From Lentilactobacillus kisonensis DSM 19906 = JCM 15041 (GTDB lineage: Bacteria; Bacillota; Bacilli; Lactobacillales; Lactobacillaceae), in assembly GCF_001434135.1 (NCBI RefSeq), contig NZ_AZEB01000012.1, forward strand, positions 1 to 64,000: 64,000 nucleotides of DNA, written 5' to 3'. Below, one piece after another: positions 36,033 to 44,945 of the stretch. Position numbers and translations under genes: made by a program. Position 1 is the stretch's first letter, and each line of letters starts with the position of its first letter. Below the pieces are notes generated by a model that saw nothing but the letters and a program-made list of their open reading frames with translations, searched no databases and was not told where the DNA came from.

Positions 36033-36677
36033 ATGATTCAATATATTGAACAGATTTTACCAGCACTATTATCAGGAACCAAAATGACCTTATCGATTTT
36101 CTTTTGGACGCTAATTGCTTCAATTCCGCTTGGTGCATTAGTTGGCCTTGGTTTAATTCAGCGATTCAAACCATTAGTTTGGTTGCTTAACATTTACGTT
36201 TGGCTAATGCGGGGGACACCATTACTATTACAATTAATTTTTGTGTTTTACGGTTTGCCAATTCTAGGGATTATTTTTCAACGATACGATGCCGCTTTAT
36301 TTGCCTTTATTCTAAATTATACGGCCTATTTTGGGGAAATTTTCCGTGGTGGTTTTCAATCGGTTCCTAAAGGTCAGTTTGAAAGTGCCCGGGTTCTGAG
36401 ATTAAGCTACGGTCAAACCATTCGTAAGATTGTCATTCCCCAAGTTTTCAAGATTGTGTTGCCATCAATTGGCAATGAAGTTATCAACTTAGTTAAAGAC
36501 TCTTCATTGGTATATGTCATTGGTCTAGGTGATTTGCTACGAGCTGGAAACGTTGCAACTGCAAGGGATGTTACCTTATTGCCACTTATTTTAGTCGGCA
36601 TTATTTACCTTGCACTTACTGCGGTTTGCACGATTGTTCTGAAGCTGATTGAAAAACGTGAAAATATTTGGCAATAA
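36033..36677 (+). CDS. polar amino-acid ABC transporter permease
   Basis: A 214-residue His/Glu/Gln/Arg/opine-type permease. About five membrane segments and the EAA loop ESARVLRLSYGQTIRKIVIPQ are visible, with LMRGTPLLLQLIFVFYG near residue 60. ATG at 36033 follows GGAGG at 36020-36024; an upstream in-frame start lies inside the leader terminator. It is the first gene of a three-gene importer under T-box control. Confidence 0.92.
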   Translation: MIQYIEQILPALLSGTKMTLSIFFWTLIASIPLGALVGLGLIQRFKPLVWLLNIYVWLMRGTPLLLQLIFVFYGLPILGIIFQRYDAALFAFILNYTAYFGEIFRGGFQSVPKGQFESARVLRLSYGQTIRKIVIPQVFKIVLPSIGNEVINLVKDSSLVYVIGLGDLLRAGNVATARDVTLLPLILVGIIYLALTAVCTIVLKLIEKRENIWQ

Positions 36678-36694
36678 TCTAGGAGGGAATTCAA

Positions 36695-37330
36695 ATGTTA
36701 GAAATTAAAAATTTAACTAAAAGATTTGGTAATAAAACCGTTATTGATGACCTTTCTATGACAGTCAAAGATAACGAAATCATGGCAATCGTCGGCCCGT
36801 CCGGTGCTGGGAAAACGATGTTACTAAGATGCATTACGGGCTTGGAAAGTGCGAATCAGGGAACCTTTTTCTGGAATGGTAATCAATTTGATCCGACTAA
36901 TACTGATCAAAAAGATACAATAATTGGCATCGTCTTTCAGGATTACCAATTATTTCCAAATTTAACGGTAATGGGAAATATTACTCTGGCACCCACGATG
37001 GTTAAAAAACTACCATTGGATCAAGTAAAGCAAACCGCTAGAGATCTCCTAGGTAGGTTAGGGTTGGATGGGAAAGAAGATCTATATCCGTTCCAGCTAT
37101 CTGGTGGTCAAAAGCAACGAGTTGCAATTGTTCGAGCACTTGCAATGAACCCTAAAATCCTATGTTACGATGAACCAACTTCGGCGTTAGATCCAGCATT
37201 GCGGGATGAAGTGGCTGAAATTATTTTGGACCTTAAAAAGCAAAAAATGACACAAATCGTGGTTACTCATGATATGGACTTTGCGCAGAATGTCGCCGAT
37301 GAAATTAAACGAGTGGAACAAATCGACTAG
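36695..37330 (+). CDS. polar amino-acid ABC transporter ATPase
   Basis: A 211-residue GlnQ-like ATPase. It shows Walker A GPSGAGKTM, VFQDYQLFPNLTVMGNI, signature LSGGQKQRVAIVRAL, Walker B ILCYDEPTSALD and VTHD. It is about 30 residues shorter than the usual 240, ending soon after the switch histidine; this short form also exists in related lactobacilli as far as I recall. It starts behind AGGAGGG at 36681-36687. Confidence 0.92.
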   Translation: MLEIKNLTKRFGNKTVIDDLSMTVKDNEIMAIVGPSGAGKTMLLRCITGLESANQGTFFWNGNQFDPTNTDQKDTIIGIVFQDYQLFPNLTVMGNITLAPTMVKKLPLDQVKQTARDLLGRLGLDGKEDLYPFQLSGGQKQRVAIVRALAMNPKILCYDEPTSALDPALRDEVAEIILDLKKQKMTQIVVTHDMDFAQNVADEIKRVEQID

Positions 37331-37344
37331 AAAGAAGGGGTTGT

Positions 37345-38196
37345 ATGTCAAAACGTTTAAAGCGAAGTTCACTGATAGTTGCTCTATTGCTCCTGATGGT
37401 AGGGTTATCAGGCTGCCGGTATGAAAATCGGCAAAAAATGGATACAAATCCTGACACCTGGTCGATTGTTTCTAAACAGAAGAAAATTGTTGTTGGCCTT
37501 GATGATAGTTTTGTTCCAATGGGGTTTCAGACCAAGAGTGGCAAGGTAGTAGGCTATGATGTCGATCTTGCCAGGGCCGTTTTTAAACAGTATGGGATTA
37601 AGGTTGATTTTCAGCCCATTGACTGGTCAATGAATGTCACTGAACTACGTAATGGAACGATCGATTTGATTTGGAACGGTTTTTCAATTAATCCACAACG
37701 TGCTAAAAAATTGACTTTCAGCAAACCTTATCTCAAAAATGAACAAGTTTTAGTGTCAAAGAAGCGAAATAACATTAAAAGCTTTGCTGACATGAAGGGG
37801 AAGGTTGCGGGTGTTCAAGCAGGATCTGCTGGCGCAATGGATATTGATAATCAACCTAAGTTGCTGAAAGATCAGATTAAGGGCCATACGCCAATTTTGT
37901 ATGATTCGTTTACCGAAGCCTTTATTGATTTAAACGCAAATCGGATTCAGGGGCTGCTGATTGATAGTATTTATGCCGGTTATTATATTGGTCACCAAAA
38001 AAATCGGTCAAGTTATCGTAGTATTCCGAGCGAATTTCCCTCTGAGTATTATGGCGTGGGGATGAGAAAGGGTGATACGGAGCTCAAACAAAAGATTGAT
38101 GCAGGTCTTGATAAGTTAGCTAAAAATGGTCAGTTGCATCAGATTGATATGAAATGGTTTGGAACTGACCGGGATAGTACACTAATTCATAAATGA
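37345..38196 (+). CDS. polar amino-acid ABC transporter substrate-binding lipoprotein
   Basis: A 283-residue family 3 binding protein. The signal peptide ends in lipobox LSGC with cysteine 24. The ligand-pocket segments KIVVGLDDSFVPMGF, GYDVDLARAVF, IDLIWNGFS and GVQAGSAGAMD are typical. It supplies substrate to the permease and ATPase upstream. Substrate is not certain; histidine or another polar amino acid is suggested only by the possible leader specifier. Confidence 0.9.
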   Translation: MSKRLKRSSLIVALLLLMVGLSGCRYENRQKMDTNPDTWSIVSKQKKIVVGLDDSFVPMGFQTKSGKVVGYDVDLARAVFKQYGIKVDFQPIDWSMNVTELRNGTIDLIWNGFSINPQRAKKLTFSKPYLKNEQVLVSKKRNNIKSFADMKGKVAGVQAGSAGAMDIDNQPKLLKDQIKGHTPILYDSFTEAFIDLNANRIQGLLIDSIYAGYYIGHQKNRSSYRSIPSEFPSEYYGVGMRKGDTELKQKIDAGLDKLAKNGQLHQIDMKWFGTDRDSTLIHK

Positions 38197-38267
38197 TTGT
38201 ATGAAGTTGAGGTAATCGGTAATTTAATCTTAAAATTTAGGAAACAACCATAGCCATTTCTGGTCTT

Positions 38268-38326
38268 AATCCCGTCATCATTATTAGCTAAACGGCATTG
38301 ATTCAGCTAATAATGATGACGGGATT
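38268..38326. repeat. perfect 22 bp inverted repeat
   Basis: 38268-38289 is perfectly complementary to 38305-38326, with a 15-base loop. No T run follows on either strand, so a standard intrinsic terminator is doubtful. It sits in a 331 bp gap between the ABC operon and the M16 genes, the rest of which holds only the promoter at 38468-38496. Confidence 0.85.
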
Positions 38327-38467
38327 ATTTAGTGAGTAACGGAAACCGAAAATGCATGAACGGATTGTTGTCTAAATTTATCACAATGTCTTTTAAAGTG
38401 GTTCTTATAAATCAAGGGTATTCAAAATAAAGCACTCTTTATTTTTTATTATATTTCGTATTTTCGG

Positions 38468-38496
38468 TTGAGATTTCAATTCATTTATTTTACTAT
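38468..38496 (+). promoter_or_regulatory. promoter of the M16 peptidase operon
   Basis: TTGAGA, a 17 bp spacer and TACTAT, 31 bp upstream of the first peptidase-like gene. Confidence 0.6.
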
Positions 38497-38527
38497 GAAA
38501 TTTGTGATTAATTGAGGAGGAAACTAA

Positions 38528-39811
38528 GTGAAATATCACGTTGCTAACGGTGTTCAACTTCAAGTTGTACCCACAGAAAAATTTAAAAACACGAAAATTA
38601 TGATTAACCTAACATTTCCAACTGACCATCGTAATTTTGCTAAGTTAGCACTTCTGGCAGAATTATTAGAAAACAGCGCTGCTGAGTATCAGAGCGAAAT
38701 GTTGGTTTCTAGGAAACTATCTGAGATGTATGGCGCCAGTTATGGTGTATCCGTTCTTCGTTATGGAAATCAACATACCTTGCAAATTAAGATGACCTAT
38801 CCAAATGACGACTATTTGCCTAATACTGATCGGAACCTTACTGCTGAAATATTTACTTTCCTCCAAAATATGATTGAGAAACCATTTTTAGACAACGATC
38901 AGTTTAACTTAAATTCTTTCAAAATTCATCAAACTAATATGATTAACTATTTGGAATCAATTGCAGACAACAAAGCGTTCTATGCCACTTTACAACTACA
39001 AAAGTTGTATTATCCAAATGACCCAAATCATGGTTCTTTTTTAATGGGTAGTGTTGATGCGCTTAAGCAGATTACTTCTAAGGAATTATATCAATACTAT
39101 CGTCAAGTTCTGCGTACTGCTGAGATTACGATTTTGGTAGGCGGTAAAGTCGACCCTGAAAACATTTTAGATCAGGTTCACCAGTTTAAGACGTTTAGCG
39201 ACCGATCAATTACCCCTTATGAGCTAACGGTTGTTCCAGCAGCAATCAAACAACCATTAACCCGTAGCCAATCAATTGAAGGCGCTCAAAGCATTCTTAG
39301 CTTGGGTTATCAGCTACCCATTTACTTTGGGAATTCAGATTACTTTGCGGCAATGATTTTTAATCAATTATTTGGCGGATCTTCACTATCATTGCTATTT
39401 ACAAATGTTCGTGAACGGGACAGTTTGGCATATGATATTCACAGCAATTACAACTCGCTTTTTGGGATGGTAACTGTTCAAGCTGGAATTGATTTTCAAA
39501 ACGAAGCCAAGGTTTTAACGATGATTTCCGATCAGCTCAATAAAATTATTGTTGGTGATTACAAAGATACCTTACTTACTGGGATTAAACAGTCACTAAT
39601 CAATCAACATCGCTCTGAGGGCGATCATTTAGCGGCATTAATGGATAAACAGTATTTGCAGCAGATCATGCAAATCTCTATTAGTGATCAGGATTGGGAA
39701 GCACAAGTTGAAGCGGTTAGTCGCGATGAAATTCAAAGAGTTGCTAAACGATTGAAACTGCGAGCAACGTTTTCTCTGAATAGTCGGGAGGCAACTGATG
39801 AAGACAATTGA
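38528..39811 (+). CDS. M16 peptidase-like protein, non-catalytic (YmfF-like)
   Basis: A 427-residue member of the M16 (insulinase/MPP) family. The zinc-binding HxxEH is missing: the matching place reads LLAELLENSAAE. It keeps the C-terminal GGSSLSLLFTNVRERDSLAY element, which helps close the active site in M16 heterodimers. It is followed, with a 14 bp overlap, by the catalytic partner. The pair matches Bacillus ymfF-ymfH upstream of pgsA-cinA-recA. The start is GTG behind GAGGAGG. Confidence 0.85.
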   Translation: MKYHVANGVQLQVVPTEKFKNTKIMINLTFPTDHRNFAKLALLAELLENSAAEYQSEMLVSRKLSEMYGASYGVSVLRYGNQHTLQIKMTYPNDDYLPNTDRNLTAEIFTFLQNMIEKPFLDNDQFNLNSFKIHQTNMINYLESIADNKAFYATLQLQKLYYPNDPNHGSFLMGSVDALKQITSKELYQYYRQVLRTAEITILVGGKVDPENILDQVHQFKTFSDRSITPYELTVVPAAIKQPLTRSQSIEGAQSILSLGYQLPIYFGNSDYFAAMIFNQLFGGSSLSLLFTNVRERDSLAYDIHSNYNSLFGMVTVQAGIDFQNEAKVLTMISDQLNKIIVGDYKDTLLTGIKQSLINQHRSEGDHLAALMDKQYLQQIMQISISDQDWEAQVEAVSRDEIQRVAKRLKLRATFSLNSREATDEDN

Positions 39812-41084
39812 TTATCCTATCTATAACGAAAAGCTCATTGTCAATAAGCTTTCAAACGGGCTAACGGTTTATATTCAACCGAAGCCAGGATTTAATAAAA
39901 CGACTGCGGTCTTAGGAGTTAATTACGGTGCCATTGACCGAACATTTCAAGTGAATGGTAAGAAAATTACACAACCCGCTGGAATCGCGCATTTTCTGGA
40001 ACATAAAATGTTTGATAAGCAGGATTATGATGTCTTTGAACTTTTTAACAAAACTGGTGCTAGATCCAATGCGTACACCAGCTTTACGACAACAAATTAT
40101 TTGTTTTCGACGGCGGAATCCCTTAAAGAAAATCTGGATATCCTATTAGATTTCGTCCAAATACCTTATTTTACCCAGGAAAAAGTACAGCGTGAGAAGG
40201 GAATAATTGATCAGGAAATCAATATGTATCAAAATGATCTTGATAATCAGGCTTATTTCAAAATAATCGCTAACCTTTATCCTGACTCAGCCTTGGCAAC
40301 AGACATTGCCGGGACTGTTAAAACGGTCGATCAAATTCAACTCGCAGACGTTCAGCTTGCTTATAATACGTTTTACCGGCCAGAAAATATGTCACTTTTT
40401 ATTACTGGTAAGGTTGACCCACAACTTGCAATGACTTGGATTGTTAATAATCAGAAAAACAAAGCTACACCTCAACCGCAAGTACTCCAGCGGGAGAATA
40501 ATTTTGTTGAAAACAGCCAGGAACACGTTGAACAATTTAAAATGGACGTTGCCCGACCTAAGGTAACCATTGGGCTTCGTGGGAATGATCTCGTTCCCAC
40601 CGGTCGGGACGGATTAAAATATGAAATTGCAATCTCAATAATGTTTGACCTGTTTTTCAGTGAGAATGCAGTTGAGTATGATAAACTGTATCGTGATGAA
40701 ATTATTGATGATTCATTTTCATGGGAATTTGAAAACGAACGGAGCTTTCATTTTGCGGTTTTAGGCTGTGATACTAAGAAGCCGGCTGATTTTATTAAGC
40801 AAATGCATTCAATAATTAGGATGATACCGAATCAAATCGTTAACAAGACAAGTGAGTTTATCCTCCAAAAGAATGAATTACTTGGTAATTATATTGAAAT
40901 GATGGATTCGGAAGAAGCAATCAGCGGCCAATTTGATGGCTTTATTGGTGAACCCGTTACAATTTATGATGAAGTTGCCATTTTAAATGAGTTGACATTG
41001 GCAGACGTTACTGCCATTGCAAAATCATTTTTATCAAAGGCAACGATGCAAGAAGTGATGATTAGAGCGGCAGATAACGACTAA
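39798..41084 (+). CDS. M16 zinc peptidase, catalytic subunit (YmfH-like)
   Basis: A 428-residue M16 peptidase. The zinc motif HFLEH is at about residue 67 (AHFLEHKMFD), and the distal glutamate lies in REKGIIDQEINMYQ. It carries SNAYTSFTTTNY, usual for the family. It probably forms a heterodimer with the preceding non-catalytic protein and acts in the cytoplasm, since no signal peptide is seen. Its substrate is unknown. Confidence 0.88.
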   Translation: MKTIDYPIYNEKLIVNKLSNGLTVYIQPKPGFNKTTAVLGVNYGAIDRTFQVNGKKITQPAGIAHFLEHKMFDKQDYDVFELFNKTGARSNAYTSFTTTNYLFSTAESLKENLDILLDFVQIPYFTQEKVQREKGIIDQEINMYQNDLDNQAYFKIIANLYPDSALATDIAGTVKTVDQIQLADVQLAYNTFYRPENMSLFITGKVDPQLAMTWIVNNQKNKATPQPQVLQRENNFVENSQEHVEQFKMDVARPKVTIGLRGNDLVPTGRDGLKYEIAISIMFDLFFSENAVEYDKLYRDEIIDDSFSWEFENERSFHFAVLGCDTKKPADFIKQMHSIIRMIPNQIVNKTSEFILQKNELLGNYIEMMDSEEAISGQFDGFIGEPVTIYDEVAILNELTLADVTAIAKSFLSKATMQEVMIRAADND

Positions 41085-41110
41085 CCGCAACAAATATCAC
41101 GGTGACCATG

Positions 41111-41119
41111 TGATATACT
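41111..41119 (+). promoter_or_regulatory. extended -10 promoter of the rodZ gene
   Basis: TGA precedes TATACT (41114-41119), 40 bp before the ATG. The -35 is poor. Confidence 0.5.
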
Positions 41120-41158
41120 TAAAAGTAGACGAATAACTAATTGTAATGGAGAATAGGT

Positions 41159-42241
41159 ATGAGCGACGAAAAAGATAATTTAAATATTGGAAAAAAGTTA
41201 CATGATGCCAGAGTTGCCAAGGGATTTACACTTGATGACTTGCAAAAGAACACGAAGATTCAAAAACGCTATTTAATTGCAATTGAAGATAATGATTTTG
41301 ATGCATTGCCAGGTGAATTTTATGTCCGAGCCTTTGTAAAGCAATATGCTGACTCAGTTGGTTTAGATGGCACAGAATTACTTAATCAATATGAAGAAAA
41401 ATTGCCTGATACTGAAGATCCAGAATACGTTGACCGGGTAAATGATGACAACCCAGAAACCAGGTCGGCACAGCGAAAAGTGGATCAACGTAATGAAAAG
41501 ATTCGCCGCTATATTCCAATTGCCTCAGTTTCGGTGATTGTTTTGATCATTTTAATCGCTATTTGGGTTGCTGCTGCGAGAAGCACCAGGGATACATCTA
41601 AGACCCAAATTGAAACTTCCAAGGTGTCCGTTTCTGGCAATAAAAATAAGCAAACAAAATCAAGCAGCAAAGCAGCGTCCAAATCCAAGGCTAAGACTGC
41701 TAAAAAGAAAGCAGTTACCTTTAAGAAAGTAACTGCTTCAGGTAGTGACATTACTTACCAGGTAAGTGGAATAAAGGGTAAAACTACGCTCCGAATTGCG
41801 GCCGCTGCTGATGCAACGAGTGCCTGGACGGCAGTATCTGGGGATGGCTCAACTTTATGGCAGGCGGCACTGACTGGTGGTAAATCACATACAGTGACGA
41901 TTCCAAGCAGTACCAGCACGGTAACAATTAATGCGGGGAATGCTTCTCAAACTGCCATTTATGTTGGTGGTAAAAAACTAAAGGTTGCTGCACCAATTGA
42001 TAATGGATCCAGCCAAGTCAGGGTAATCACATTACAATTTGGTAAGGCAAGCGCGTCTCAATCTTCAACAAGTAGTTCAACAACTACTAGCAGTTCGACG
42101 ACGGGGACCACTGGCTCAACTGATACGACTACTGGTTCAACCGGCGCTTCAACTAATACAAATACTGGAACAACTGGTAATACTGGCACTACTGGTAACA
42201 CGGGCAATACAAATACAACTGGAACGACGAATGGCTATTAA
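41159..42241 (+). CDS. rodZ: RodZ/YmfM family cytoskeletal adaptor
   Basis: A 360-residue protein with RodZ layout. A cytoplasmic HTH (about 8-75, IGKKLHDARVAKGFTLDDLQ) contains the MreB-binding segment. A single membrane segment (about 120-139) is followed by a Lys/Ser-rich linker and an extracellular DUF4115-like beta domain (about 185-300). The last 60 residues are almost only Ser, Thr, Gly and Asn with TGNTGTTGNTG repeats, and would lie outside the membrane. RodZ links MreB to the wall machinery. Confidence 0.9.
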   Translation: MSDEKDNLNIGKKLHDARVAKGFTLDDLQKNTKIQKRYLIAIEDNDFDALPGEFYVRAFVKQYADSVGLDGTELLNQYEEKLPDTEDPEYVDRVNDDNPETRSAQRKVDQRNEKIRRYIPIASVSVIVLIILIAIWVAAARSTRDTSKTQIETSKVSVSGNKNKQTKSSSKAASKSKAKTAKKKAVTFKKVTASGSDITYQVSGIKGKTTLRIAAAADATSAWTAVSGDGSTLWQAALTGGKSHTVTIPSSTSTVTINAGNASQTAIYVGGKKLKVAAPIDNGSSQVRVITLQFGKASASQSSTSSSTTTSSSTTGTTGSTDTTTGSTGASTNTNTGTTGNTGTTGNTGNTNTTGTTNGY

Positions 42242-42262
42242 TTAGTATCGCTGGAGGAAAAA

Positions 42263-42844
42263 ATGAATTTACCTAATAAATTAACGATATTTCGAATTAT
42301 TTTAATTCCGTTTTTTATCCTGATACTTGCTGCACCGATCTTTTCAGGTGGTGTCGTGATTGCTGGAACTGCTATTAGTAATGCACGGTGGATTGCAACT
42401 GTTATTTTTGTGGTGGCTTCTTTAACCGACTTCTTAGACGGACAAATTGCCCGTAGAAATCATCTTGTAACTAACTTCGGTAAGTTTGCAGACCCACTGG
42501 CTGATAAGATGTTGGTTATGACGGCGTTTATTTTCCTAGTAGAACTTGGCAATGTTCCTGCATGGGTGATTGCCATTATTGTTTGTCGTGAGTTGGCTGT
42601 TACGGGTTTACGCCTGATCATTGTTGAAAACAACGGCGCGGTTATTGCAGCTGCTTGGCCTGGTAAAATTAAGACAACTACGCAGATGTTAGCGATTATT
42701 TTGTTGTTCCTAAACAACGTCTTCTTTGCGGCCATTCATTTACCGCTGGATCAAATCATGTTGTATATTTGCCTGTTCTTCACAATTTATTCAGGAATTG
42801 ATTATTTTGTTAAGAACCGGTCAGTATTTGCGGATTCATTTTAA
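42263..42844 (+). CDS. pgsA: phosphatidylglycerophosphate synthase
   Basis: Makes phosphatidylglycerophosphate from CDP-diacylglycerol and glycerol-3-phosphate. It has 193 residues and about five membrane segments. The CDP-alcohol phosphotransferase motif is visible as DFLDGQIARRNHLVTNFGKF followed by ADPLADK (DG..AR..G..D..D). It starts behind GGAGG at 42252-42256, 21 bp after rodZ, and a terminator follows. Confidence 0.95.
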   Translation: MNLPNKLTIFRIILIPFFILILAAPIFSGGVVIAGTAISNARWIATVIFVVASLTDFLDGQIARRNHLVTNFGKFADPLADKMLVMTAFIFLVELGNVPAWVIAIIVCRELAVTGLRLIIVENNGAVIAAAWPGKIKTTTQMLAIILLFLNNVFFAAIHLPLDQIMLYICLFFTIYSGIDYFVKNRSVFADSF

Positions 42845-42862
42845 TAAGCTAATGACGAGAAG

Positions 42863-42923
42863 AACGAGGATAGTGGGTTAGGGCAGAACAATGATTGCCA
42901 AGCCACTTCCTCGTTTCTTGTTT
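42863..42923 (+). terminator. intrinsic terminator after pgsA
   Basis: AACGAGG and AGTGG pair with CCACT and CCTCGTT with a small internal bulge and an inner GCA/TGC, followed by TTCTTGTTTT. Confidence 0.75.
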
Positions 42924-42986
42924 TGCAATCAAAATAACGGAATTAATGATACTTTGCGTATTTAATAAATGAAAGGGGCAATTATA

Positions 42987-43457
42987 ATGACACAAGTTCA
43001 GAAATTGGTTGACGAATTAATCAAGCGACACATCACAATTACCGCAGCTGAGAGTTTAACCGCGGGGCAGTTTCAGAGTACTTTAGGCGACGTTGCTGGT
43101 GTTTCTGAGGTCTTTGAAGGAGGCTTTGTGACTTATTCAAATCAGATTAAGGAAAAATTATTAAATATTCCCAGTGAGGTTATTGATGAGAACGGGGTTG
43201 TGAGTGAGCCAACTGCTATCTGGATGGCTAATCAAGCACGTTCCATTATGGGAAAAGATTTGGGGGTTTCCTTTACCGGAGTTGCTGGGCCTGATTCTTT
43301 GGAAGGTAATCCAGTGGGGACTGTTTGGATTGGGATTGCTTATGGTACCCAACAAACATTTGCAAAGGAATTTCACTTTTCTGGTGAACGAAATGCCATT
43401 AGGAAGGCTTCTGTGGATGCTGGCCTACAAATGGCACTTGACGTGATTCATAATTAA
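42987..43457 (+). CDS. cinA: CinA C-terminal domain protein (nicotinamide-nucleotide amidase)
   Basis: A 156-residue protein consisting only of the CinA C-terminal (PncC) domain: [32 protein letters not shown] and [20 protein letters not shown]. The N-terminal MoCF-like domain of full-length CinA (about 410 residues) is absent. This domain hydrolyses NMN to nicotinate mononucleotide. ATG at 42987 has AAAGGGG before it; an ATG six codons earlier precedes that site. Position before recA is conserved. Confidence 0.9.
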   Translation: MTQVQKLVDELIKRHITITAAESLTAGQFQSTLGDVAGVSEVFEGGFVTYSNQIKEKLLNIPSEVIDENGVVSEPTAIWMANQARSIMGKDLGVSFTGVAGPDSLEGNPVGTVWIGIAYGTQQTFAKEFHFSGERNAIRKASVDAGLQMALDVIHN

Positions 43458-43458
43458 T

Positions 43459-43472
43459 CGAACTTTTGTTCC
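43459..43472 (+). promoter_or_regulatory. LexA (DinR) box upstream of recA
   Basis: CGAACTTTTGTTCC fits the Gram-positive SOS box in its CGAAC-N4-GTTC arms. It lies 8 bp upstream of the recA -35. Confidence 0.75.
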
Positions 43473-43480
43473 CGTTTTGA

Positions 43481-43509
43481 TTGCTTTTTTTGAAAATCAT
43501 TAGTATAGT
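43481..43509 (+). promoter_or_regulatory. promoter of recA
   Basis: TTGCTT, a 17 bp spacer and TATAGT, 40 bp before the recA ATG and directly downstream of the LexA box. Confidence 0.6.
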
Positions 43510-43549
43510 TAGTTGGTAAACTTTTCTGTTAAGAAATGGGAGGAATTAA

Positions 43550-44668
43550 ATGGCTGACCAAAGAAAAGTAGCTTTAGACAAAGCCTTAAAGAATATTGAA
43601 AAAGAATTTGGTAAGGGTTCAATCATGAGAATGGGTGATAAGGCGGATACACAAATCTCTACCATTCCGTCAGGATCGCTTGCACTTGATGAAGCATTAG
43701 GAGTTGGCGGCTATCCTCGCGGCAGGATCGTGGAAGTATACGGACCAGAAAGTTCTGGGAAGACTACGGTTGCCCTCCACGCAGTTGCTGAAGTTCAAAA
43801 GCGCGGGGGAACGGCTGCTTATATCGATGCTGAAAACGCACTGGATCCAGTCTATGCAACCCATCTAGGGGTTAACATTGATGATCTGTTGCTATCACAA
43901 CCGGATACTGGTGAGCAGGGGCTTCAAATTACTGATGCACTGGTTACGAGTGGTGCCGTTGATATTGTGGTTATTGATTCAGTGGCTGCACTGGTTCCAC
44001 GAGCTGAAATTGAAGGTGAAATGGGTGATGCCCATGTGGGTCTTCAAGCGCGATTAATGTCACAGGCCCTGCGAAAGCTTTCTGGGACAATTAGCAAAAC
44101 AAAGACGATTGCGATTTTTATTAATCAAATTCGTGAAAAAGTCGGGGTTATGTTTGGTAATCCGGAAACAACCCCTGGTGGTCGTGCATTGAAATTCTAT
44201 GCAACTATTCGATTAGAAATTCGGCGGGCTGAACAAATCAAGGATGGCACCAATATCATTGGTAACCGGGTTCGAATTAAGGTTGTCAAGAATAAGGTTG
44301 CGCCGCCATTTAAACGGGCGGAAGTTGATATTATGTATGGTAAGGGAATTTCTCAATCCGGTGAGCTTGTTGATATGGCTGTTGATAAGGATATTATTGA
44401 CAAATCCGGTTCATGGTATTCATATGGCGAAGAACGAATCGGCCAAGGACGGGAAAATGCTAAATCATACATGGAAGAGCATCCTGATATGTTTAAGGAA
44501 GTCGAAAAGAAAGTCCGGGATGCTTACGGAATTCCTGATGATACCAAACCAGAGGAAAAATCAAAATCTACTTCGAAGACTGATACCAAAAAGACTACTA
44601 AGGCTGTCAAAAAAGATGAAGAAAAAGCTAATGCTACGGAAAATATTGATCTGAATATTGGCAAGTGA
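43550..44668 (+). CDS. recA: recombinase RecA
   Basis: Catalyses strand exchange and triggers LexA cleavage. It has 372 residues. Walker A GPESSGKT lies at 65-72, Walker B in [12 protein letters not shown], loop L1 is [10 protein letters not shown], and loop L2 contains [17 protein letters not shown]. The acidic and lysine-rich C-terminal tail is normal for lactobacilli. The start is ATG behind GGGAGG at 43537-43542. The SOS box upstream implies induction by DNA damage. Confidence 0.98.
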   Translation: MADQRKVALDKALKNIEKEFGKGSIMRMGDKADTQISTIPSGSLALDEALGVGGYPRGRIVEVYGPESSGKTTVALHAVAEVQKRGGTAAYIDAENALDPVYATHLGVNIDDLLLSQPDTGEQGLQITDALVTSGAVDIVVIDSVAALVPRAEIEGEMGDAHVGLQARLMSQALRKLSGTISKTKTIAIFINQIREKVGVMFGNPETTPGGRALKFYATIRLEIRRAEQIKDGTNIIGNRVRIKVVKNKVAPPFKRAEVDIMYGKGISQSGELVDMAVDKDIIDKSGSWYSYGEERIGQGRENAKSYMEEHPDMFKEVEKKVRDAYGIPDDTKPEEKSKSTSKTDTKKTTKAVKKDEEKANATENIDLNIGK

Positions 44669-44703
44669 AAAAGCTCAATAATTGTATATTATTGCATAAC
44701 CAT

Positions 44704-44737
44704 AAAGGCATTCCTAAGTGAATGCCTTTATTTTTTC
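44704..44737 (+). terminator. intrinsic terminator after recA
   Basis: AAAGGCATTC pairs perfectly with GAATGCCTTT around a six-base loop, followed by a T-rich tail. Confidence 0.92.
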
Positions 44738-44884
44738 TGTCCTAAGATTGAGCACACTTGAACAAATCAGGGGGATAATGAGAAGATTTTAATAAAATGA
44801 TTATCAGAAGTAGCGGTTTTTAGCTATTGCATATTATTCATTTTAATGTATAAGAAATCACAAATGCAATTATTTGAATTTCCT

Positions 44885-44908
44885 AACTATAAATGGTACT
44901 TTATAGTT
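44885..44908 (+). promoter_or_regulatory. inverted repeat at the ald promoter
   Basis: AACTATAAA and TTTATAGTT are perfect mirror arms around TGGTAC, overlapping a TATAGT -10 candidate at 44902-44907. It may be an operator. Confidence 0.55.
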
Positions 44909-44916
44909 GTTGATAG

Positions 44917-44932
44917 ATGTAAGCGTATTCAT
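44917..44932 (+). promoter_or_regulatory. cre site (CcpA operator) upstream of ald
   Basis: ATGTAAGCGTATTCAT matches all positions of the consensus WTGNNARCGNWWWCAW. It ends one base before the ald ribosome binding site (AAAGGA, 44934-44939), a placement expected for carbon catabolite repression. Confidence 0.75.
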
Positions 44933-44945
44933 GAAAGGATGATAT

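Noticed and set aside
38268-38326. Insertion-sequence terminal repeats
   Set aside because: The arms are only 15 bases apart, and no transposase or target duplication is visible.
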